From Chamaecrista fasciculata (taxonomy: Eukaryota > Streptophyta > Magnoliopsida > Fabales > Fabaceae), in NCBI GenBank assembly GCA_003254925.1, contig QANZ01016407.1, positions 113,020-177,019 of the forward strand: 64,000 bases of DNA, given 5' to 3'. The translations under genes and the position numbers were made by a program. Below, in pieces: positions 13,027 through 23,873 of the stretch. Positions within the stretch are counted from its first letter, which is position 1, and every line of letters begins with the position of its first letter. The notes below the pieces were generated by a model. The model ran no database searches. It was given only the letters and a program-made list of their open reading frames with translations, and was not told the DNA's origin.

Positions 13027-14247
13027 AACAATATTGAAAACACTGCCCCCAAATTGTCAGATCAGACATGAAATCTGAAGTTCATAACCATTTCAAATGA
13101 AGAATCTGGGAATACATAAAAAGAAATTGTAATTACAGTAAGTAATACATGAAATACTATTACATGTAATGATTACCAACAAGGATAAGGGATAGAAATG
13201 AATCCTTGGAGAGAAAATGAGTGAACAAAATAGTAGAATCAATGTTATTGGCAGATACTATTTGCATAATTACCTTCATAAACAGATGAACCAATCCTAA
13301 ACCCTAAATATATATCATGCAGTAGCTCTGTAATGACACTTTTTCTATGAAGGCTAAGCTTCACAAGAAGAAATCATCCCCATCACAGATGTATCTGTGA
13401 CCAGGAACCAGGAACAACCGAGCGTCTAATGCTCAAATGCCCGTGGACGAGCAATATGGTTCAGTTCAAATTTCTAATGGGAAACATATTCTCATAACAA
13501 GGGATGTATTTAAAAAAACAGCGAAGGATTTAAAGAATCAGGAAGGTGATTCGAATGACATCTTCGTCAGATACCCATGGACCCAAGCGGATGCAACAGA
13601 AATCTAACTGCAGTAACTACAAACAATTGAGGACTACCGGGGATGGTTTGGGACCAGATCGACATCTAGAACAGAAATCCCCAAATTACGGACTCGACCC
13701 AACCCTGGTTCTATAAAGGTAAACACTGATATAACATTTAAAGAGGAGACCACCACAGGAAGCATAGCAGCAATCATCAAAGATCATGAAGGAAATTTAC
13801 TTACCGGCAAAGCGGGGAAAGTTCTCACTGGTTCAGCTCTTGTCAGTTGTCACGGAAGCTCAAGCACTCAGAGAAGGCGAACCTACATAATTGATATGCG
13901 ATGTTTGAGTCAGAAAGTTTAGATGCGGTGAAAACCTAAGACCTTCAATGGAGAAAGATTATAATTGTAAGGCAGATCCACCGTATTGACTGGCAACTAG
14001 TTACGGGGTAGAAATTAATCGCGAGAGAGATAACGAATGAAGATAACGGCAAATACAAATTGCGTAATTACCTTCACAAATGAAACGATCGAATCGAAGT
14101 TCATGAAAAACCCTACACTTTGGATCGATTTCCAAGTCATGGAAATGATCTGAATAAGAACATATCATAAGATCCAATTATTTTGATGGCAAAAAATAAT
14201 AACGTTCAATCAATTTACCATTAAAAAAACAAAGAAATGGAAGTATC
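13027..14247 (-). other. WIP 5' leader region with a LINE remnant
   Basis: Upstream of the WIP ATG. Two similar stretches (around 13261 and 14060) read on the minus strand as GAAGGTAATTA-type splice donors, suggesting leader exons with an intron between them. The intervening DNA includes the LINE RNase H remnant listed separately. Confidence 0.4.
13680..13885 (+). pseudogene. LINE-type RNase H (RVT_3-like) remnant
   Basis: The plus frame reads PNPGSIKVNTD then TFKEETTTGSIAAIIKDHEG and LLTGKAGKVLTGSALVS. After a frameshift it continues VTEAQALREGE. This is the pattern of the RNase H domain of plant non-LTR retrotransposons (Asp in KVNTD, Asp in IKDHEG, Glu in TEAQALREG). No start or intact upstream reverse transcriptase is present. 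It is a degenerate transposon relic. Confidence 0.7.
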
Positions 14248-15389
14248 GGCCAAAGTCTTATTTTGGTCCCCAGTTATGCTCAGTGTTTCAAATTGGTCCC
14301 CTAATTATTTTTTTTTCTCTATAATAAAACCAAAATATAAGAAAGAAAAAATAATTAGGGGTAAATGTTTATTTCACACAAAAATCTCTCCCTCTCTCAC
14401 GTACCTCACCTCTCTCCTCCCTACCTACGCCGCCACAGTCACCGGATCCCTCTCCGCCGTATCCGGCGGCGCCGACCTCATGCCGCCAATTCCTAGATGA
14501 ACGACATAGATGAACACTGTCACAGATCATGACTAAATATGTATAGATTTGAGATTCCATGATGATATCATGATATTGTCTGATCAATAAACTTAATTTA
14601 TTTATTTGTATTCATGATTTGCCGTTGTGGGTATGAATTAAATCTTCCAAATCCATGTTTTTGTCTTGTTTGAGATTTCAGAACTGTTGAAAGAATTATC
14701 CAAAAGAATTTTGACATTCTTCAACATTAATTTACAAAATCATCTTCAAAAACAAAAACACAAACAAAACTATACAGGTCTCGCATTTTATTTTTTTCTT
14801 CTTTGAAGGAAAAAATCAAACTGAAATAGTGAAACAAAAACACAGTACTGTTGATTTCCTTTCATGTGCTTCTCTATAGCGCCTTGTAATTTACAAGAAA
14901 AAGGAAAATGCCCTAATTTTTTTGAGAGACGGCAAGTTTATGCAAGGAAGCCCAGCCGCCAGGCGGAGCGGAGGAATTGGAGAGAAGATCGGAGACAAGC
15001 GAAGGTATGGTCTGGGAACTCCGATCGGATCTCGTCGGAGACTGACCAGAGCTTGCCGAAACTCCGCATGACGAAGATGAGGTTGAGTCCGCGGCAAGAG
15101 AGAGAGTGAGATTTTTGTGTGAAATAAACATTAACTCCTAATTATTTTTTCTTTCTTACATTTTGGTTCTATTATAGAGAAAAAGGTTCTTATGCAAAAA
15201 AATTTAAACTTTTAGGAGTTAAAAACCAATTTTGTCCTTTTATTAACGGAAAAATGGATGGAATCTGTTAGAGAGACCAACTTTGTCAAATTTTGCATAA
15301 TTTGAGGACCAATATGGAACGAAAAATAACTGGGGAACCAATTTAAAATAGACTGAACATAACTGAGAGACTAAAATAAGACTTTGGCC
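14248..15389. mobile_element. MULE-like inverted-repeat element, 1142 bp
   Basis: The left terminus GGCCAAAGTCTTATTTTGG is answered at the right by its inverse ending ...ATAAGACTTTGGCC. Similarity runs through 'ccagttat', 'cagtgtttcaaattggt' and beyond. The left flank is GGAAGTATC and the right flank TAACTTATA, so no matching target duplication exists between these two ends. GC-rich interior islands at 14400-14495 and 14940-15110 (the latter open on the minus strand, Ser-rich) look like captured host DNA but are not identifiable. Confidence 0.65.
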
Positions 15390-15478
15390 TAACTTATAAG
15401 AGTGAAAATGTGAATTGATGGGCAAGCAATATGAGTGGGCCAGCCCCGCCATGTGGCCGGTCAGAATCTAATACTTCC

Positions 15479-15780
15479 GGCCAAAGTTTTATTTTGGTCC
15501 CTCAGTTATGCTCAATGTTTTAAATTGGTTCCCCAGTTATTTTTCGTTCCATATTGGTCCTCCAGTTATACAAAACTTGGCAAAGTTATCTAACAGTTTC
15601 CATCCATTTTTTCTGTTAAAAAAAAGACAAAATTGATTTTTAACTCTTAAAAATTTAAATTTTTTGCATTCTATAATAGAACCTTTTTCTCCCATCACTC
15701 TCCGGGACCTCCTCGCCGGTGGCGGCCACAATTCCCTCAACCTCGCCGCCTTTAATTTCTAATAATGATCGTGACGGTGG
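15479..15780. mobile_element. solo arm of the same inverted-repeat family
   Basis: Begins GGCCAAAGTTTTATTTTGG and repeats the same 'cagttatgctcaatgttt' pattern as the left end at 14248. No right partner is found. The flank just before it (AATACTTCC) is the reverse complement of GGAAGTATT, which matches the left flank of the 14248 end in 8 of 9 bases. Between it and 15389 lie 89 bp of non-element sequence. Confidence 0.6.
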
Positions 15781-16078
15781 CTTCCCCGCTTTAATTTCTT
15801 TCCATCACTGGCCAAGATCTCTCTCAGACTGACTCATCATCATCTTCATCATCACACCATTCTTCTGTTTCTGAATCAATCAGAATATTAAATGCCCAAT
15901 TAATCCATTACTTCCAAACCCATTCATTCATTCATTCACTTTCTCACCACTTCACGTTCTCCTTCTTCCTCTTGCTTCCCGAGATTCACCGTTACGGCAC
16001 ATCAATAAGCTTGTGATTGTTGGGTAGTGAATCCTTTTGCTTAATAGACACTGAAGTTGAGAGAGAGAGAGAGAGAGA

Positions 16079-16282
16079 GTGGGGGGTTCTTACAATGATA
16101 GTATGGCTCAGCAAAGGCAATCGGGGATGGAGAGGATTGGGGTTCGAGGAAGCAGTAGCTACGATCTGAATATGGAAGCTGAAATATTTTCTTCGAGCAA
16201 ATCTGATTTTGTGCAGCTCAAGTTTGAAAATATAAGCTCAACTCTGCATACTGTCAAGACTAGCCGTTACACTCAATCTTGA
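16079..16282 (+). pseudogene. possible orphan first exon or gene-start fragment (unidentified)
   Basis: A GA microsatellite leader (16059-16078) is followed by an open frame containing ATGs at 16103 and 16130 (MERIGVRGSSSYDLNMEAEI). It reads through SSKSDFVQLKFENISSTL to TSRYTQS and a stop at 16280-16282. Upstream, 15800-16050 is CT-rich and promoter/leader-like. The codon pattern looks genuine and the stretch lies 3.8 kb upstream of the XTNX gene on the same strand. It could be a 5' exon of that gene now separated by insertions, or the start of a broken duplicate. I do not recognise it with certainty. Confidence 0.35.
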
Positions 16283-16299
16283 AGATCTTCCAACAGCTA

Positions 16300-17111
16300 T
16301 GTGCTCTGAGACTATATATATGAAGGATGAAGACTTGAAGTAAATATGAACTTCAAGTATCAAATACGAGTTGTGTGCTGAGAGCTTTACTTGAGCAAAT
16401 ATTTCCTTATTTTTTCCTTATAGCTGTGTGCTATCCTTATCCTTACTGGTGTGTGCAGAATTCCTTCAAGCTTTGTGCTTATTGTTCGTGAGCGAAAATC
16501 TCTTTGTGAGATATATCATAATTCTTTTCTATTGTATTTTTGTGTAAAATCTCTAAGAAAGTGAAAGTGAGCTCTTAGGGTGAAACCAGTGTTGGTGAAT
16601 CGTGTGTGGTTCCTTGAAGAACAATATACTTAGAGACTTTCCTTAGAATCATTTGGGTTGTGTTGTAAAACCAAGTTGGTTATCCCGTGTTTTATGCTTT
16701 AAGGAAGTGAAGGTGAACTCTTAGGGTGAAACCTTTGTAGGTGAGCCGTGTGTGGTTCCGTAAAGAGTAATATGCCGAGAGACTTGCCTTAGAGTATATG
16801 TGGGTTAAAGTGTAAAACCTTGTGAGGTGATCCTGTGCAGATTGTATTTGATACATTATATAAAGGTCCTCTAGCTGGTTGGTTAGAGGAGTGGACGTAG
16901 GATAAAGGAAACTTTCATTTCAAGGATTATACCCTTATTTGAACCACTAAAATTTCTGATGTTGTATTTTCTCTTCTTACTCTCTTTATTAGCTTGCAAA
17001 ATTATATTAAAGAGAAAAACGTTTTACAAGGGAATCCTATTTAAGGAAAAGATTTTAATTTCCCAATTCACCCCTCCTCTTGGGCTATTTTCACTATCTT
17101 ATTTTCTAACA
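16300..17111 (+). mobile_element. LTR-retrotransposon LTR fragment
   Basis: The stretch ends ...CACCCCTCCTCTTGGGC and then CTAACA at 17111, a typical plant LTR 3' end. It has an internal tandem duplication of about 140 bp. No matching TGTTAG 5' end, primer-binding site or coding domain is visible, so it is a truncated or solo LTR. Confidence 0.45.
16559..16840 (+). repeat. two-copy tandem repeat, about 140-bp unit
   Basis: Copies at about 16559-16700 and 16702-16840 share 'ctcttagggtgaaacc', 'cgtgtgtggttcc', 'agagactt' and 'ccttagag/a' in the same order and spacing. The duplication lies inside the LTR-like fragment. Confidence 0.75.
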
Positions 17112-18089
17112 TTCTTATAGTTAAAATAACACAAATTTTTTCTTCTTATCTTATATATTTTTCGATAAAAAGCAATATAAAATTTTTTTCAAAAAAGAAA
17201 AGATGTAGAATTTTCATTGCCCCAACAAGCGGCCTTTTCCCATCATTTTCCATTTTAGTAATTTGATCCTGCTGAAGATAGCAATTGACAGCCTTCCTTC
17301 CTTGCCAATTTAGGAGTGAGGGTTATGGGTCAATCCAAATCCAAGTAGATGAGATTATGGGCTAAAATGAAAATAATATTGGAATTATTTTTAAGAATAC
17401 AATTTGGTCCATAAATTCGAACTGTTCCAATTAATCAATCTCTAACATGTGTAAATGATAACTCGGGCCTTGTAGAAAACCCCAATCATTAATAATGGGG
17501 TCTATTTATGAAATTCAACGACAAAAAAATAACAAATAATAGTTTGAGGACCAAATAGCAAATTACAAAACAACACTAAATTGTAATAAAATGTGTGGTG
17601 AAAGGTTCATTTTNATGACAAGCAACTAGAAAATAGTTGAACAGGAGTATTATAAATAAGATTTATCTAACATGTGCTCTTACAATATATTTTAAGGTCT
17701 CTCCTAATTGGTTAATAGAGCATCTCATATCTTAAAATTTACAAAAATTCATTTAAAAGATAATTTTTAATGCTTAAAAACTCACTTGACCAATAAAAAA
17801 AACTTTAACATGTGTCCTAAAGGCACATGTTAGAAGAACCCTTATCTAAATAATATTTTTAGATAAATCCATTTTATATTTATTATAATTAAAATGAAAA
17901 TGAAATTTACTTTTAAGTATTTTGTATTAGATGTGACATTTATTTTTGATGTGATATTAGATGTGACATTTGAAACATGTTAATTATACATTTATTTTGA
18001 AAAAAATAGTTATAAATAAAACTATTTCACAAATAAAATTAAAATACTACATATTATCCCGTTATAATTTAGTTTCATCATTAATTTAA
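17112..18089. other. AT-rich intergenic DNA
   Basis: No gene or complete repeat recognised. Short poly-A/T tracts and one assembly N at 17614. Confidence 0.4.
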
Positions 18090-19671
18090 GGATAAATTGC
18101 AATTTGGTATTTTGTGATTAGGGGCGGTTCTTTTTTGGTACCCTGAAAGAAAAATTTTTCATTGTGGTACCCCGTGGTTTGCTCCGTTAGCGATTTGGTC
18201 CCCTGAGGTTTTTTCTGTTAGGATTTAACAGAAAATGTACGTTAAAATGTCAAAAATCTCCCAACAAGTCTTCTCTTATGCGTTTAAGTCCTTTCCCTTT
18301 ACTAAAAAGGATCAAAACATAAATAATTAATTATAAAAAAGTTTTTAGAATTCTAATATTATAGAATTTTTTCCAAAAGACAACATCTATGATTTATCAA
18401 AAAATCTCTATATTCAACTACAATTTTCATTCAAGTACACTACAAACAAATCAAAACCCCCCAAATTTTTCCAAAATCAAGCCTCACAAATCAAAAACCT
18501 TCTCAACAACAAAATCATCATCATCAATAACCAATTCCTTCGTACCTGAGGAATCAAAATTCAAAACTAAGGAATTCAATTTCGTCCTCAATTTTCCAAA
18601 ATTTGGCCGAGCATTCCGCCGGTCTGATCATGGCGGCGCAACGGCCAAGCATTCCGCCAGTCTGAGCAGGAGTAGTTTTTGTCGATGTTCAAGCCACCGA
18701 AGAGCAGTCGGAAGGGAGGAGCAGAACAGGATTCTGAGTGCGCGATGGTTGAGGATGAGAGCGGAAGCGTAAATAGAAAGTCGGCGATGATGATGAAGTA
18801 AAGGTCGGTGGCGGATTCCGGTGGCGGCGTCAGAGAATTGAGAGGGACGAAGAAGTGGAAGGGATGGTATCGAAGAAGGAGAGCCAATTTGCGTGGGTTT
18901 TTGGTCAAAATTATTTTAAATTTTAATTTATTCATTTTTTCTTACATTTTAGTCCTATTATAAAAGAAAGAACCTTAATTCAAAAAAATAAAACTTTTGG
19001 AGAATGTAAACCAATTTTTTCTTTAGGTTAATGAAAAAATTGGATGGAAATTAAAGAGGAACTAGCAGTGAAATTTGTTGGGGGATCAAAATAAAAGTTT
19101 ATTTTTTTTTCTTTTTTTCAACGGAAAAATTGACAAAAAACTTTCGAAGGACCAATTATGCCAAATTTTGAAAAATTGAGGAAGAAATTAAATTCCTTAG
19201 TTTTGAATTTTGATTCCTTAGGGTATGAAGAAATTGGTTGTTGATGATGTTGATTTTGTGGGGCTTGATTTTGGAAAATTTGGGGGTTTTGATGTGTTAT
19301 TAGTGTACTTGAATGAAAATTGTAGTTGAATATAGGGATTTTTTGATAAATCATAGATGCTCATTTGTCTTTTGGAGAAAATTCTATAATATTAGAATTC
19401 TAAACACCCTTTTATAATTAATTCTTTATGTTTTGATCCATTTTAGTAAAGGGAAAGGACTTAAACGCATAAGAGAAGACTTGTTGGGAGATTTTTGACA
19501 TTTTAACGTACATTTGCCGTTAAATCTTAACAGAAAAAAACCTCTGGGGACCAAATCGCTAACGGAGCAAACCACGGGGTACCACAATGCAAAAATTTTT
19601 CTTTCAGGGTACCAAAGGGGAACCGCTCCTAACCACAGGGTTATCAAATTGCAATTTACCCTTAATTTAAA
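18090..19671. mobile_element. MULE-like element with long terminal inverted repeats, 1582 bp
   Basis: Ends GGATAAATTGCAATTTGGTA... and ...CAAATTGCAATTTACCC. They are flanked by a perfect 9-bp duplication TTAATTTAA (18081-18089 and 19672-19680). The inverted repeats extend roughly 500 bp on each side; for example 'gatttatcaaaaaatctc' near 18391 recurs inverted at about 19345. The non-repeated core (about 18600-18900) is GC-richer and open on both strands. It is probably captured host DNA, source unknown. Confidence 0.88.
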
Positions 19672-19680
19672 TATGATTAA

Positions 19681-20057
19681 TAATTCTACAAAATTAAGCT
19701 TTTGTTTTTTCTATACCCACCAGTGACGTTTGGGGCAAAATAGTTGTTAAATTGAATAATTCATACCCACTAAAAGGCACTAACGAAGCTCTAGTCTCGG
19801 AGACTCGGACTCAGAGTTAGGTCCCCTTTTCGATGATTAATTAATTAATTTTTCTGTTCCATTCTGACTTATCGTTGGCTTCTGTGCACTAGAGAACTTT
19901 TCCATTGTTAAAAGAGAGAGATTAGAAAGCAGAGGGGATACGACAAAAAGAAAATGGCCAAGAATGGTGTTAGATTAAATAGAAATATTAGAGCATGGTA
20001 CCACCAAGGTGTGGAGATATTTGATATTTATTTTCTTGCCGGGAGAATGCATATTAA
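19681..20057 (+). promoter_or_regulatory. XTNX upstream region with a possible upstream ORF
   Basis: AT-rich then purine-rich leader-like sequence. An ATG at 19954 opens a 93-codon basic frame that overlaps the main XTNX frame out of phase and ends at 20235. If it is in the transcript it would act as an overlapping uORF. No TATA box is assigned with confidence. Confidence 0.35.
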
Positions 20058-22934
20058 ATGTTCAAAGTTGAAACATTGGAGACTGAAGAGATTCCTTGCA
20101 GAGGTTGGGAGATGTGTTGTTTCGAGGGCGAGGGTAATTTGTTTGCAGAGGGAGGGGAGACATCAGGCATGGAGGGCGAAAGAGAGGATAGAGCAGAAGA
20201 AGTTTGCAGTAGCAAAACGCTCACCGTTAAGATAGCAAGCGGGAGCTGTGAGTCTCATTTAGGTTGGCCAAACATAAAAAACTCGACAGAATCATCATCA
20301 CCTTACGGCTCTCCCTCTCTGGTATCCCCACCTTCATCGGCATTTGTTTCAGCCTTGCAGTCACCGTATATATCTCCAAGGGCCACCAGCACCACCCATC
20401 CTTCTCCGCCATTCTCCTCCGACGTCCCAAGCAGTTCCTACACTCCCCCGTCTGATCCATACGAGTTCTCCGATGACACGCCTCCCCCTCCCCCTCGCAT
20501 CTCATTCTCTTTTCCAGTCCCTCGAATCTCCTTTGCAAAACCCCCTATTCCTGTCTCCCCCTCTTCCAAACTTACCACTTATGACGTTTATCTCGGTTTC
20601 CACGGCCACAACCCCAATTTGTTTCGCTTCTCTCACTGGCTTAGGTCACAGCTTGAACTTCATGGGATCGATTGCTTCATGGCTGATAGAGCAAAGTATT
20701 CTGACTCTCAAAGCCATGAGATTGCCGACCTAGTCATCTGCTCAGTGGCATTCGGTTTAGTGCTCATTACCCATTCCACCTTTCTCAACCATCTTTCCCT
20801 CGAGGAGATTCGATTCTTCGCTCAAAAGAAGAACTTGATCCCGCTCTTTTTCGAAACTACACCTGATCTTCTTTCAAATATTGATCAAGAATGTATGGAT
20901 GCTTTGGCCAAGTTTCATGATCAATTCAAGCTCCAGGCTATTGATGGGAATTGGAGAAGCTGTATTTACAAGGCCGTTGGGATTCTCCGAGCAAGACTTG
21001 GGCGGAAGAGAGAAGGATTTGACAACATGAAAGAGCATGACTATGAGAATGACAGTTTGCCTTTCCCCAGGAATACATACTTCGTTGGACGAGAGACGGA
21101 GATTCTGGAGATCGAAAGCCTCTTTTTCGGCCGTGCAATCATCAAAGCAGAAGAAGCTAGAGGGCAATCTGAAGGACTTGCAGACGAGGAAAGCGAAGAA
21201 AGAGGGAGATTTTTTAGCCTGGAGATGAACGACACCAAAAAACTAACTTTGGAAGCTCCTGTTGAACCAGTCAAGGGAAAAAATTCGTTCAAGAGGTTAA
21301 AACATAAGAAATCAAAGAGTGGGACTGGGAACTATAAGAGCAGCGTGATTTGCATCAATGGGGTTTCTGGGATTGGAAAATCGGAGCTGGCGCTGGAATT
21401 TGCATACAGATACTACCAGAGGTACAAAATGGTAATTTGGGTGGCTGGGGAAGCTCGGTATTTGAGGCAGAATATATTGAACTTGTCTCTTGATTTAGGT
21501 TTGGATGTTGGTGCTGATTCCGAGATGGATAGGGGTCGCATTTGTAGCTTTGAGGAGCAAGAATTTGAAGCATTGAAGAGAATCAAGAGGGAGGTGTTCG
21601 GTGATACACCTTACTTACTTATAATAGATAATCTGGAGAGTGAAGAGGAGTGGTGGGAAGGGAAGGATCTGCATGACTTGATCCCGAGAAACGCAGGGGG
21701 TAGCCATGTGATTATTACCACTAGGCTGTCCAAAGTAATGAACTACGATACGATTCAGATTCCGCCATTACCGTTACCTGATGCAATGGTTCTGATAAGA
21801 GGAAGAAAAAAGAAAGAATATGGGAAGGAAGAGATAGAAATCCTAAAAATAATTCACGAGAAACTGGGGAGGTTGAGCTATGGGTTGTGGGTAATTGGCT
21901 CATTGCTGTCTGAACTTGAAGTTAGCCCCTCGGCTCTCCTTGAGGCTATAAACCAGGTTGGAGTTGAAGAAGGCTGTCCCAATCCATTTCTGATGAAGAC
22001 CCTCCAATTTTGCGTTGAGGTTCTGGAAAGAAGTAAGAGAAAGGGGAGCCTGGTATCTGTAAGAATGCTCCTTGCGAGTGGATGGTTTGCCTCGACTCCA
22101 ATATCGGCGAGTTTGTTAGCGAGTGCGGCCAAGAGCATCCCTAGAAATGACAAGAATTGGAGCACTAGATGTTTATCTAATTTATCAATAATGTCATCAT
22201 GGAATTCCACGGCACGGAAAAGCGAACAAGATGCAGCCATGCTTCTAGTGAAAATGGGAGTTGCGCGAAGGGCCAACATTAAGAAGCGGGAAGGATATTG
22301 GATCCATTTGCATCCCATAATGCAGGCATTCGCAAAAAGGAAAGGTGGTTTGCAGTCAGCCAAGGCTGCAGTTGAAGCGGTGATTAGAAAAATGGGTAAT
22401 ACTAATAATATGAATATCAATACGTATGTGAACACGGATCAGCTATGGGCATCAGCTTTTCTGGTGTTTGGTTTCAAATCTGAACCCCCTCTTGTGCAGC
22501 TAAATCCAACTGACATGGTTTTATATGTGAGGACAACAGCTCTCCCACTTGCATTTCAAGCCTTCACCACCTTCTCAAGATGTAATTCCGCAATGGAATT
22601 GTTGAAGGTGTGTACAAATGCACTGGAGGAGGTTGAGAAGTCCTTCGTCTCCCAAGTACAGCAACAAGATTATTGGTCACACCACTCAATATGCTGGAAG
22701 CCAAGGCTACAAATACAAGATGAATACGTCTGGCAGGACGTAACCTTACTCAAGGCAACATTACTGGAGAGCCGAGCAAAGTTGCTAGCGAGAGGAGGTC
22801 ATCTTGATAGCGCCAAAGAGCTATGCAGAACATGTATCAGTATCAGAACCGTCATGCTTGGCCATAATCATGCCCACACCTTGGCTGCTCAGGACACCTT
22901 GGCCACACTAGTGAGGATGAGGAGTAAGATATGA
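20058..22934 (+). CDS. XTNX-class TIR-NB-ARC protein
   Basis: A single open exon of 958 codons. The N-terminal X region is Ser/Pro-rich and carries the family hallmark SSAFVSALQSPYISPR (about residues 92-107). The TIR domain starts near residue 174 (TTYDVYLGFHG) and runs to about 330. The NB-ARC domain has P-loop GVSGIGKS at 435-442, kinase-2 YLLIIDN at 519-525, RNBS-B GGSHVIITTR near 548, a diverged GLPL site (YGLWVIGSLL), and HLHPIMQAFAKR in place of the MHD region. The C-terminus is helical and TPR-like, ending AAQDTLATLVRMRS, with no leucine-rich repeats. This matches the small conserved plant family of At5g56220 and At4g23440, and it lies next to WIP as in Arabidopsis. The start is uncertain: Met1 at 20058 or an internal Met (residue 37, MEGERED) are possible, and an upstream exon cannot be excluded. 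It is a cytosolic signalling candidate of unknown ligand. Confidence 0.93.
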   Translation: MFKVETLETEEIPCRGWEMCCFEGEGNLFAEGGETSGMEGEREDRAEEVCSSKTLTVKIASGSCESHLGWPNIKNSTESSSPYGSPSLVSPPSSAFVSALQSPYISPRATSTTHPSPPFSSDVPSSSYTPPSDPYEFSDDTPPPPPRISFSFPVPRISFAKPPIPVSPSSKLTTYDVYLGFHGHNPNLFRFSHWLRSQLELHGIDCFMADRAKYSDSQSHEIADLVICSVAFGLVLITHSTFLNHLSLEEIRFFAQKKNLIPLFFETTPDLLSNIDQECMDALAKFHDQFKLQAIDGNWRSCIYKAVGILRARLGRKREGFDNMKEHDYENDSLPFPRNTYFVGRETEILEIESLFFGRAIIKAEEARGQSEGLADEESEERGRFFSLEMNDTKKLTLEAPVEPVKGKNSFKRLKHKKSKSGTGNYKSSVICINGVSGIGKSELALEFAYRYYQRYKMVIWVAGEARYLRQNILNLSLDLGLDVGADSEMDRGRICSFEEQEFEALKRIKREVFGDTPYLLIIDNLESEEEWWEGKDLHDLIPRNAGGSHVIITTRLSKVMNYDTIQIPPLPLPDAMVLIRGRKKKEYGKEEIEILKIIHEKLGRLSYGLWVIGSLLSELEVSPSALLEAINQVGVEEGCPNPFLMKTLQFCVEVLERSKRKGSLVSVRMLLASGWFASTPISASLLASAAKSIPRNDKNWSTRCLSNLSIMSSWNSTARKSEQDAAMLLVKMGVARRANIKKREGYWIHLHPIMQAFAKRKGGLQSAKAAVEAVIRKMGNTNNMNINTYVNTDQLWASAFLVFGFKSEPPLVQLNPTDMVLYVRTTALPLAFQAFTTFSRCNSAMELLKVCTNALEEVEKSFVSQVQQQDYWSHHSICWKPRLQIQDEYVWQDVTLLKATLLESRAKLLARGGHLDSAKELCRTCISIRTVMLGHNHAHTLAAQDTLATLVRMRSKI

Positions 22935-23873
22935 TTATCATTAATTATCTTTATCATTTATATATATAATAAATCATCAATTCACCATCAACTTTCTATT
23001 GCACTTTTCTACCTTAACTATAATTTGCCTCTACAATATCATACTCTCCTGCTGCCATTGCCTACTTCAATTCAAATTCGTTATACCGCTATTCTAGTCG
23101 CATCACACGTACACTAGTATCAAGCAAATACGAAATTAATTAACATTTTTTTTAGTAACTCCCAATCGAAATATTTAAGTTATCCGTAAATCAAACGTTA
23201 GTTAAAAAACTCAATGGATATAGAATAAAATGAGTTAGAATAGTTTGGGATTCTTTTTTTCTAATACAGAACATCCCATTTTTTTTTTTAAAAAAAAAAA
23301 TTAGAGTATTCCCATCCCATTTTTGATTTTCCTACGTAACAATGCTAACGTACGTTTAATTACTAACTACAAATTCGTGTCATTGATAGTTCAATGACTT
23401 CAATCTGACTTACTAGTTATCCACTTATTCTTAGGAGCCCTAAGTCGTAGCAACTAGCAACTTCTTGGCGAGGAAATGGAAGATGCTTTTAGAAGTAAAT
23501 TCCTATTTCTTTCATGGCTATTGGCTTTTTTTTTTTTTGGCCAAATTTCATGGCTATTGGCTAGTTAGTCATTCAGTCTAATTTTTAAATAATGTTATAT
23601 AATATTGTTAACAAATAGTTAAAGATCCGTTTTTCTAGGGAAAAGGTAACATCCTTCTTAAATTCTAGTTTTGTTGCCAATATATTTTTTTAATATTAAA
23701 CTTAACAATATTACTCTTTAAAGTCTTAAACTTGGTTAATTTCACGTGTCACAAATATCCCTCTCAAATTATTAAATTTAAATACTATACCTTTCATTGT
23801 CTTGAAAGATCAATTAGCATATTTTATTTACTTTTTTTTTCTTTTTTAGCCAATGAGAGATGCAAAAAAATAA
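22935..23873. other. AT-rich intergenic DNA downstream of XTNX
   Basis: Contains the XTNX 3' flank and poly-T/A tracts (23280, 23530). No gene or complete repeat recognised. Confidence 0.4.

Noticed and set aside
18389..19354. Frames of 115-127 codons on each strand
   Set aside because: Mirror-image translations of long inverted repeats (both contain MIYQK.SIFNYNFHSSTL-type text), hence not genes.
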